The notes below the pieces were generated by a model. The model had not been told where the DNA came from. It did no database searches and saw only the letters and a list, made by a program, of their open reading frames with translations. Shown one piece after another: positions 50,280 to 64,000 of a DNA stretch of 64,000 nt (the stretch's first letter is position 1; each line of letters opens with the position of its first letter). The stretch spans positions 11,019,501-11,083,500 of the forward strand of contig OZ022256.1 of the NCBI GenBank assembly GCA_963978905.1. Reading direction: 5' to 3'. Origin of the DNA: Trichostrongylus colubriformis (Eukaryota > Nematoda > Chromadorea > Rhabditida > Trichostrongylidae). Position numbers and translations under genes: made by a program.

Positions 50280-51090
50280 TTATTACAGAAATTTTAAAGT
50301 ACTGCGAAAATGGCACTTTTTAGATGACTTCACTTCACGAGTTCTTGTTTAGCCGAGTACCAGCGAAGGTGACCACAAATGTGGGTGCTGCAAAGGATGG
50401 GGTAGAGCACTGGATGGAACACTTTGTCCCTGGTTTCAGAAGTGCAATGAAGTGGGAATGAGTTGCCCGGATTTTTAGTTGATCAAACTGCTTTAGCTAA
50501 AACGGAAGAAAGCGATGAGCGCTCATACTTGCAAAGGATGTCCAAAAGTATTGGCTCTCAACACAGACTTAGCTAACAACCTCAAGTAGCCTTGGGAAAA
50601 GCCCAAAAAATGGGTGCCGCGGGACCCCACAAAGCAGCTATACGCAAGCGCATTTTCCACAAATCCTCTTCAATAATTGAAGCAGTTGCAGGCTGAAGCC
50701 CTTACTCGTCCATCATATTTACCAGATCTAGCGTTAACTAAACCCCTTTTTCCCATTCATCTGGATAGCTCCTTCAACGGCAGTGTGTTCAGAAGGAATG
50801 GTGATGAAGTCGACTTTTTTCTATTCCGCGAAATACAAATCGTCAGCCCTTCATAAAAATGGGATATGCAATTATGCGTAATGTTGCCAGAAGTGTAGCA
50901 AATCGAATGGCGCTTATTCTGTGAGAAAAGGTGCAGTCTGGGCCGAGTTATGATCTTCCAAAGATGAAATTGGGAAAAACAGCCAGAACTTTCCCTACAA
51001 CCTAATATGTTAAAAAATTGAACTAAACACTAGATATTTTGACAGTTTCCATAATAAAGCTGAAAATCACAAGTTGCTATAATGTGGTTT
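50280..51090 (+). pseudogene. decayed mariner transposase relic
   Basis: Reading across frames in plus orientation recovers mariner landmarks in the right order: WFQKCNE near 50,430 (helix-turn-helix region, like WFQKFREGD), LGKAQKMG then PH near 50,590 (linker, like LGKVQKMGRWVPH), KLQQLQ-type sequence then YLPDLA near 50,715 (third-Asp block, like PYSPDLAP), DEVDFFLF near 50,810, and LHKNGI then SNGAY near 50,855-50,925 (C-terminus, like FYKNGI and SNGAYF). Multiple stops and frameshifts and loss of the central catalytic region make it a dead copy. It is unrelated in detail to the palindromic pair at 29.5-30.1 kb, so a second mariner lineage is represented. Confidence 0.75.
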
Positions 51091-51157
51091 TATTTTTATT
51101 ATATAGTTTGTACGTATTTTTGTATTTGGTGTTTACTCAGTCGCGAGGAATTAAGCG

Positions 51158-51200
51158 TCCAATTAATCAAGCTCTTTTTTCCAATTAATCAAGCTCTTTT
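51158..51200 (+). repeat. 21-bp tandem duplication
   Basis: CCAATTAATCAAGCTCTTTT occurs twice in direct succession. Confidence 0.6.
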
Positions 51201-51944
51201 TGGAGTACCATTTGGTACGATTGGTACCACTGCGCACGTCTCGATTGAATGAACCTAATTCAAACAAAAAACCTTGCGTGAACACTCAGAATCGCGGATC
51301 ACTGTCGTTGTTTTTCATGAATGGGTCCCCAACTGGTTCAAGGACTTTATAGTTAACACCCGAAAGTCGGACAAGAGTATTGATTGCCCGGATGGAGATT
51401 GGAATACAAATGAAGCATTACATACAATACATGAATATGGCAATGGAAATATTCTGTGGCATACGAAGCCTCATGAATAATCACGAGACTGAAAAAAACC
51501 TCTTTATTAGTCTACAGTACCTCTTGTTGCGAAATATAGACCGTTTACAGACGCATAGATTCACGTGAGATGGGAAACGTTGATGAAGAGCCCTATGAAA
51601 CAACGACTACTCAAAAATGGCATGAAAAGTAAGATATGGATATACGAGATAATCTCATGACAAAACCCCCCAAAATGAGATGTTCAGAAGCAAACAATCT
51701 TTCACTAATAACCACCAGAAGATTAATTCTGGATGAAAAAGTATCTGGATGAAAAAGGAACAGTGTTTTCGCTTGACGTTCAGGAAGGTAAAGCATTGAA
51801 ATAAAGAATAAAAAGCAATGTTGAAGCATTTCTTTGATGCTTCAAACATTTTTGCCTTCGTAAGAGTAGATGTGTCTGATGATGAGTACTTGACTCCAAT
51901 GAGTTGTGAGGCTCGTCGATACTCGTTTAAAGGAATGGTCACCG

Positions 51945-52340
51945 GAAAAATGAGTCTTTCTGTTACCCATATATTATATTTATGTTGTAATTGCCTCATG
52001 TGGGCCGCATGCAAAGTTTCATGCGAAAAATGTGTATCCAGCTACGATACAGCACCACAGACGTGACCGGGTGGGCGGGGCCTCCGAGCAGGTGCCCACC
52101 CTGCCGTCCGGCGCGATCGGAGACGCATTGTAGGAACAGAAAGTTACGTTAACAGTTCTACTCACCGTTCCCAACCGCGGCGGACGACGGGACGAGGCTT
52201 TTGCTCGAAAGCCCGCCCACTCGGCCAAGAATTCGGGGGCTGCATCTCGGCCGTATTCTCACTTTTTCACATCAAACTCTGCATGCGGCCCTTATTAGGC
52301 ATATACAACATAAATATGGGTGACAAAGAAACTCATTTCT
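51945..52340. repeat. 400-bp diverged palindrome with GC-rich core
   Basis: Arms of about 195 bp mirror each other around 52,145. The outer parts share AATGAGT, CCCATAT, GGGCCGCATGCA and AGTTT; the inner parts share GTGGGCGGG and TCGAGCA/CCGAGCA. The arms are roughly 70% alike, so the duplication is old. The core is GC-rich while the flanks are AT-rich. Confidence 0.55.
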
Positions 52341-53290
52341 CCATGGACGACTTTTTAAGTGATTTGCCCACCCATGCAGGTGTACTATGGTACCAGTCAT
52401 ATTCTCATAAAAGGATTTGGTGCAAACTTCGAACCCACGAACAATAAGTATGTACAAGTATGTACACGCGTTTGGGCGCCTCTGATCATTGTAATAAAGT
52501 CGTCTCAAAAAATCACTTGCACTGGAATTGTAATGTCATGGAGGAACATAGACGATAGACAGTAATCTGGCAATTAATTCCATGTGATCAGCTCCAATGG
52601 AATTCATAGAAAACCATTAGCGCACTATTATTGTTACCATAATTGTCCTTGCTCATCTTGCTTACCCTATATGTATTCGAATAGGTTGTGACCATTCGAA
52701 AAGACGCTTTACTAATTTTATACCTGACTTCGTATGTCACGGCCTTATTTGGTCCTATCAACTTGTCCGCGACTTCCCACAGCGTACGGTTTGCGAAGAG
52801 CTGCGCTCTTCGAGATTTTAAAGATTTCACATTCTTCCCCAGAAACCTTGCTTAATAAGAGGGCATGGTACTCATCAAAAATTTACCCATTTATCACATT
52901 ATTTACCCATTGCATCACACACCAGTACTACCCATTTGCATAATGAGAATCCATTTTCTAATCCGTTTTCCTTGAATAGACAACCGTACGTTATCGCTGT
53001 TCCTACATAGAGCGTTGTCATATTGATAAGCAAGACTTTTCTTCATTCTTCACATCTTATATGCACGAAAAAACTCAAATTATTGGCCAGAGAATAGTTT
53101 AATCAAAAGTTTCATTGTTCATTAATAATTATTTGCATATGGTGTGTTGGCTCATATTTCGTGCCACAAAATCATACGGGTATTCCTAGAGCCTAAACAA
53201 AGTCATGGACGTTTGCGATAGCGTATCTCACCTGCAGAACGATGTGTGACCACTTAAAGTATTCAGGGGTGGTGGGGAGCAAGTGGAATA

Positions 53291-53690
53291 TGGGAAGAAG
53301 TGATCGTTTCGAAAATAACATTTGAGGTTGGAAGCGATAATCGCTGGAGAAACTCGGATTCAAAAGCGAGACGTTGTGGTCTCTTCGAACTACAACATCA
53401 TCTTCCCGAATCGCTTACTGTAGGAAATGTCATCTATTGTCTCGTAGGATGTATTTCATTCATTTATGATGATGTGAACTAAGTGAAGCAACAACGAATT
53501 ATGTGAAACAATGAATGGAAGAAGAAGCGAAAAGTTAGAAAAAAATGTGTTCGTGATAAATAAATTATCATTAAATTCACACTCGACGTTTTAGCAAGGT
53601 GTCGTGTGTGCAATGTTGCAATCCAGCGAACTGCAAGCGTTACGGTAGGTCTTACCGTAGGCCAACATTACCATTCCGGTTGTCTTCAAT
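53291..53690 (+). repeat. 450-bp dispersed repeat, copy 3
   Basis: It contains GCGATAATCGCTGGAGAAAC, CATCTATTGTCTCGTAGG, GTATTTCATTCATTTATGAT, CGACGTTTTAGCAAGGTGTC and CCGTAGGCCAACATTACC. Like the other copies it lies in plus orientation. Confidence 0.6.
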
Positions 53691-54608
53691 GACCACGTCA
53701 ATAATTTCTTGAGTTTAGAGTGTAATGGCTATAACCAAGAAGTAAAAAGCATAATCGGCAGGAAGAGGTTGGAATCGCGTCTTGCGGTGATACATCTGTT
53801 TCACCTGTTATAAACCAATCTTTCATCTGTTATAAACCAATCTGCTTTTTTTCAGATGGATCATTTTATAAAGAAACTAAGTCAAGATCCGAATACTAGC
53901 TAGAAGAATATTTTTTGCTGCATTGCGAAATACATTGAAAAGTTACAAAAACTTCTATAGATGGGTACATAAAGATGTCACTCGTTACTACTAAAAAGTT
54001 CATTTGGTTGTTTCCATATCTGAATCTGCGGTAAAAAATAATAACTTCTAGAAATGAGCTTCGCTTGCTCCTCTTTCACAAATACCGTCGGGCTCCAATG
54101 CGGATGAGGGACAGTGGCAGTCAAGGCTATGATAAACTCTTTCAAAATTGATTTAACTTAATTTTTTTCTGCTCAGAAAACTCCTCTTCCGATTTGGATA
54201 TCAACCCATCGAAACGAACTACAAAGATATAGCAAAAATATTTCTACAACCTGATAGTAAAACCCTCAGGCGCACAACTCTTTGCGCTTTGTGCCACGCA
54301 CATGTTTGCTTGGAAGCGACCCAAACTGGTTGATCCTTTGAAGTATACATGAAATGCAGTTTCTGAGTACTTTTCGAGTGAAATAGTTAGAAGATGACTT
54401 TAGAAAGATGAAGAATGACATTTGATACTATAATACTATTGAATCCATAAAAAAAAGAATTACAACATCAAAGCGATGAGCTTATCACAGACCCTCCCGG
54501 AATAACCAGGGATAAACGCAGTTCCCATTCGAAAAATACATTTTAAAAGACACGCTAAACGTTTGCAAGAGTACAAGAGAAATGCAAAAATGGTTAGAGA
54601 CGCGTCAG

Positions 54609-54746
54609 TCAAGTCTTTTCACTTGCTGTCTCCGGCGATAAGCTCTGCAAAGCCGTTAAGCGTCTTGGAAAAAACCTTTCCGTCGCACGCTCCGCAGAAA
54701 TAATGTAGTCACCCTTCGGGGAAATATCGCCCATGAATGTGTAGTT
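54609..54746 (-). CDS. candidate terminal exon, possibly an alternative 3' exon of PFKFB
   Basis: A CTTCCAG acceptor is followed by 45 in-phase codons and TGA. The peptide begins NYTFMGDISPKGDY, continues ISAERATERFF and then PRRLTALQSLSPE. The composition looks like real protein rather than a random frame, and phase 0 matches the end of the PFKFB exon at 59578. Vertebrate PFKFB isoforms carry variable C-terminal tails made by alternative 3' exons, some with kinase sites after two arginines; RRLT here is of that kind. Joining it to PFKFB would need an intron of about 4.8 kb, much longer than the other introns of this gene (67-890 bp). It could instead be the last exon of another minus-strand gene. 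That it is an exon is moderately likely; its assignment to PFKFB is inference. Confidence 0.4.
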   Translation of the reverse strand, partial: NYTFMGDISPKGDYIISAERATERFFPRRLTALQSLSPETASEKT

Positions 54747-54982
54747 CTGGAAGAAAATTCATGGTATTAACGAAGTTAGAATGGAAACGTTGGATGCTTC
54801 GTAAACAGCTTGTTTGCAGTTTGCAAAGTGCTCATTTCCCAAAAAGCGTAAAATCGAATAAAAAGTCTGGTGGTCAGCAACTTCAATCCCTCCAGAAACT
54901 AGGGTTTGGCAACATTCGGCATCGTCAGAACATTCATGAAGATCCGCCTATATTCGTGCCAATGTAGTGGATTGACAAAGGA

Positions 54983-55159
54983 TAAGGCCGCCTTATACTT
55001 TGCGCTTTGCATGGCTGCCTTCATAGGCAGTGAGGCAAAGTGACACGGAAGAGGGGCAGAGACGACGCATGCAAGGAAGCAGGGTGGCACAGGAGGAGAC
55101 GCAGAGACACGCAGCCACGCCCTGTCGCCGGCACCGCAAAGTGTGAACGCGGCGTAAGG
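54983..55159. mobile_element. MITE family A copy, left member of a head-to-head pair
   Basis: It begins TAAGGCCGCCTTATACTTTG and ends ACTTTGCGGTGCC-complement then GCGGCGTAAG. Its GC-rich interior is the reverse complement, in outline, of the adjoining element at 55,156-55,332. The two share the TAAG junction. Confidence 0.65.
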
Positions 55160-55332
55160 CCACGGTCATACTTTGCGGTGCCGGCGGCAGGGCGTGGCTG
55201 CGTATCTACGCGTCTCCTTCCATACCACCCTGCCTCGTTGTCTGCGTCATCTCTGCACCTCCCCCCGGCCACTCTCTCTCGCTGCTTGTCAACGCAGGCA
55301 CGCCCTGCCAGCGGTGATATGACCGCGGCCTA
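55156..55332. mobile_element. MITE family A copy, right member of a head-to-head pair
   Basis: It begins TAAGGCCACGGTCATACTTT and ends TATGACCGCGGCCTA, with interior GGCAGGGCGTGGCTGCGT and CACGCCCTGCCAGC. About 177 bp, the same size as its partner. Confidence 0.65.
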
Positions 55333-56407
55333 ACTGGCGTCTTCAATTGACTCACTCACTCGACTCAACACAAAATAGGCAGTATATAGTTGCTAATTAG
55401 AACATATGCGTGAGGTCTATTTACTGAACTACTCAAAAAGTAACATCTTGCAAGATGTTCTGAAGACGATACAGTAGACCAGAAGCATCCAAAGAATGGA
55501 ACTATAGAGAGTGCTTGCAATGCTGTGCACTCAAACTGCGCCATCCGTGTTCGAGACAGTGAATTTTTCATGAATCATAATATATCTGGAGCCAGAGCCC
55601 AGATTTCCCTTTTTTCGTTTACTGAGATATGCTAGTGCTTATGTGTTTTGCTATATGCAACTGGACGTCGATAAGAATGCACTTGAAAGATTTGTGTCCT
55701 TGAGAGTGAGGTAAAAACTATCTGTATGGAAGAATGTTGAGTGTCTCATTGAGCCGAAGAGAGACTGCCACAGCGAGGGACGTACATACATATGATGAGC
55801 AAAACTTTTGCCTGATGTTTAGCATTGTCATAATACGAACAGAATTAGATATAATCTATCAATTCAACAAGATATTGCATGAAAACGAATGAATCTGGGA
55901 CTGTAATTAAAATGGTGGCGTGAAAAATCGCAAAATCGCGTTGGCAGTAGGGCAGAATTTCATATGTTTGATCAGTGTTCTGTTTCCAAAAGCCACTGGA
56001 AGAAGCTCGCATAGCTCACGTGCTTACTTTACGAGGCAACTATGTATATTCCACTAGACTGATCAGATCCTGGTTGATCAGAGCTCCCTCGTATGATGCT
56101 TTTCAGCGAAAGAGAAATGGGGTCGAAAACTTCACTTTTGCACAAAGAAAAGCAAATAGTAGCTGGAAAACAGCAAATAAATGATACCACTGATTAGACT
56201 GGTGACGTAGAGCATTGTGCAATAGTCAATTAAATATTGTAGCGAATATGCACTTAACAGGGACTGCCAGTTGTCAATTAGCGATGTAGCATAATTCTTG
56301 ATTAAAATGAAAATCAGGGCACAGATTGGAAAGACATCGTTGCATGAGGCATGCAGGGAAAGGATGGAGTAAAATACCGCCTCATACTTTAGTTCACACT
56401 TACGGGT

Positions 56408-56567
56408 GCGCGACAGGACATACGAATTGGGTCAGGCCAAACGAGAAAGCGACAGCCGCCTCCCCCACCTCGCAGTCAATTCACTACTGCATCAGTAAGG
56501 AATTTCCGGATGCAGTGACGGCAATATGAGTGGTGCGATGACCCAACTCGAGTGTTCTGTCGCTCCC
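56408..56567. mobile_element. small inverted-repeat element
   Basis: GCGACAGGACATACGAATTG then GGTCA at the left is mirrored by TGACCCAACTCGAGTGTTCT then GTCGC at the right. The arms are about 25 bp with a 110-bp interior. Likely a MITE remnant; single copy in the window. Confidence 0.4.
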
Positions 56568-56967
56568 CATGCTAACCGAACAAAATCGCAGATGATTTCT
56601 GAATTGGAAGATTTTCACAATTCCTATGTCCTTTTGAGTAAATGGGAAGATTGATAGTGACGACCATCGGATCACTATCCTGCGTTCCCTGAGGAATTTG
56701 AACAAGATAAAAAGAACTGAAGAAACTGCACTTAAAAATGATTCTTACCCTCCATTCACGCTGTCACCGTGGTCCATTTTTTACTAGATGGATTGGGATG
56801 ATTGTACGCCATAGTGTGATAAACAATTCCAGTATTACCTTGAGTGGGTTAAAACGCTAAACCATGAAATCGGAGGTGCTGAAGAATACGCCGACAAAGG
56901 AAAATCCGAAAAGAGTCCACGAAACTGTCAAAAATTAGGCCTCCTGACACCTGGTCCTGGACGAGAT

Positions 56968-57080
56968 TAGGCCGCTTCCATACTTTGCGCACCGACGCCG
57001 TCACGCGCGTGACGCAGGCACGCGCGTGACGCAGGCACGCGCGTGACGGCGTCGGTGCGCAAAGTATGGAAGCGGCCTTA
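56968..57080. mobile_element. 113-bp perfect palindromic MITE (family A terminus) with internal triplicate
   Basis: The 43-bp arms starting TAGGCCGCTTCCATACTTTG are identical in inverted orientation. Between them CACGCGCGTG, itself a palindrome, occurs three times separated by two copies of ACGCAGG. The terminus matches the family A elements at 55 kb but the interior differs. Confidence 0.75.
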
Positions 57081-57089
57081 CCGCGTGAA

Positions 57090-59100
57090 AAAGAGCCTTT
57101 GAATCAGTTCCCGCTGAATGGTATTTGAAGGAACTCTAAGATATCACCTGTTTCCTCATGAGAACGTATCCTTCATCATTAGATCTTTTCCTTATCTTTT
57201 ATTATCACACAAATCGTAGGCCCCATTTCCCTCGTTGTTGCCGCCGCTGCTACCGTCATTGCCAACAATCACGTCTGGGGTGGGTTGCGCTGAGCTGCTT
57301 GGTGGAGTCGCGCGTGCTTCAACGGCTATGCACGCTCCAGGAACTTACAGTCACGCCTGGCAATGGTACAGCCTACTGGCTGTGGGTCAAACTATCTCAT
57401 CACGGCAGGAGTTGTATCACCCAATAATCCTGGAACATGCCTTAAGTCGGATTTTAGTTGCAATAGAAGAGATAACCAAGAGCAGAAATTGATTTCCATT
57501 TACTGATTCCGGCAATTGACAATGTCTCTTGCATTCCGTATCACTAAGGGTATCGATCGAAGTCACATTAATATGCGATGTGGCGCAGCAGATGACGCGT
57601 TGTCTCGAGTAGTGCCTAGCCCGTGAAGTTACCGTGAGGCCTTTTGAGAAAGCCTCGTTCATCCTAAAACGCCAGGTTGAACCCCTTGTGTTCATTTACG
57701 ATGTCATGATTCTTTCTCCCTTTCGAAAACACTGTTTTCTATAACTTGCCCTTTATCATAAAACAAATCATCCGAAAAAAAAAAACAAAAACATTCCCAT
57801 AAACTCTTGGGTGAAATGGCTACAGCAACCGCTTTTGTTATATACTAATGAACATTAATGAAACTAAATTAGCTTGTACGTACATATACAACGTGAAATT
57901 ATCAAAATAAGACACAGTTCGAATCACCTATACACTTAAAGGACACCGAGCCTGAATACGTACATGGATTTACAAAGTTACAATGCCTTCGAGACATTAA
58001 AGCATGTTACTCGACAAAAAGCTTTCAGCAGATATTAAGACAATTATATCTGAATATAAATGAGCGATTAATACACATCTATTAGGATTACATATGAAGC
58101 AAATGTGTTGTTAGTGGGGCCTATTACATGGCAGTGATATGACTGATCAAACAATGGACCCCAGACACATACTCAAGAATTGTAAACTGTTGAATATTTT
58201 CAGACGCTTTTTAAGAGTCAAATATTAGAACATAAAAAATGAAAAATGTAGTGAGAGTGACGGCTCAAATTTAAGACTCAATGAGAGATAGTAGATCAAG
58301 AGAGTGCCACAAGAAGTCACGCATAAGCATAAAAATGTGATCAAATGACGAATAAATGGATTCATAGTAGGAAACTGGCATGTGTGAATATTGGTCAACG
58401 GCTGCTTGATTGATTCAGCATATTCTTCACGGCGCAAAGTAACATGAGGTGTGAAAATTGTCGTGATTCCTTCGACTGGCTACTCTCCGATGATTCTTTT
58501 CTCTACCGATAACCCAGTTAACTCCAGGAGGCAATCCCACTATGACCATGGAAACCTCGTCGGAGTAATCCACCGGAAAGTAATGCCACTGTCATAGTGT
58601 TCCGATGACGAACATTTGTCTAAATTCGAGCCACCAACCCCTTCAGGGTCGTTCCGCCAGCTGGACTCGTTCAACCAAGAGGATCATAGAGATTCATCGT
58701 GATTGCACCAAAAAGCTTTTTGTATGGGCCCAAAAACAAATCGAAAGGCCGTAGCAACCCTCTTAGAAGTCTAGTGAGTGGCGTGCCCCGACAAAGGAAT
58801 GCTCAAGGCTCAATGCTGTCTCATTTCTCTTTCAATAAGAAATATATACCAGCATGTATCAGTGTTTCTGTTGGTGAATTTATAAATCAATCCCAAGATA
58901 AATGGCGGTATTCTACAAAACCACATTAAAGATGAAAAAAAAGACCTTGATTAATTTTTTAGAATAACATTTAGCATTTCTCCATTTCCCTATAATAACA
59001 TGGAAATAGAGATCCCAGATATTATACGGATACGATAATATGGAAATGGGACATCGACTTTCAATTATGTCAGTTCTCCACATTGTATCACCAATTAGGG
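57090..59100. other. downstream flank of PFKFB, nothing supported
   Basis: A GC-richer patch at 57,235-57,430 is open on the plus strand (CAELLGGVARASTAM) without recognisable domain. No clear AATAAA for PFKFB was found close to 59,105; TATAAA occurs on the minus strand near 58,880. The 58,500-58,720 stretch looks repeat-like but has no second copy here. Confidence 0.3.
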
Positions 59101-59104
59101 TTTG

Positions 59105-64000
<4,896 letters not shown>

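Overview
The window looks like nuclear DNA from a nematode, probably a strongylid (hookworm-like) parasite. The reasons are a compact-intron gene whose 3' splice sites are TTTCAG-like, AT-rich intergenic DNA, many long G/C homopolymers, two decayed mariner transposons, and a dense mix of small inverted-repeat elements and tRNA-derived repeats. The order-level assignment is inference. No operon, CRISPR array, prokaryotic gene or viral gene was seen.

The one gene I can assign with confidence lies at the right edge on the minus strand (59,105 to beyond 64,000): a 6-phosphofructo-2-kinase/fructose-2,6-bisphosphatase (PFKFB). Twelve exons join in frame to give 460 residues. The 5' end runs off the window. 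The kinase Walker A loop and the complete histidine-phosphatase catalytic set are all present. A second possible terminal exon, phase-compatible and carrying an RRLT-type basic motif, lies 4.4 kb further downstream (54,609-54,746).

Weaker coding candidates are a divergent rhodopsin-type GPCR on the minus strand (TM5, TM6 and TM7 exons at 35.9, 33.8 and 31.4 kb, with compatible phases), a plus-strand exon at 2,989-3,266 with good splice sites, a plus-strand exon at 40,635-40,871, a 240-codon minus-strand open frame at 31,976-32,698, and a 124-codon frame at 17,634-18,008.

Layout: 0-6 kb holds an inverted-repeat-bounded block and a small MITE. 6-15 kb holds one member of a 200-300 bp dispersed repeat, tRNA-derived SINE copies and two MITEs. 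15-26 kb is nearly featureless apart from a strong 74-nt hairpin. 26-30 kb holds SINEs, a MITE, a G/C-tract inverted repeat, a 450-bp dispersed repeat and a palindrome made of two mariner 3' ends. 31-41 kb holds the possible GPCR exons and more repeats. 43-48 kb is an island of related repeats including a 178-bp tandem duplication. 50-57 kb holds a mariner relic, a 400-bp palindrome, a head-to-head MITE pair and a perfect 113-bp palindrome. 59-64 kb is PFKFB. Most of the interpretable DNA outside PFKFB is mobile-element debris, much of it in palindromic or inverted arrangement.
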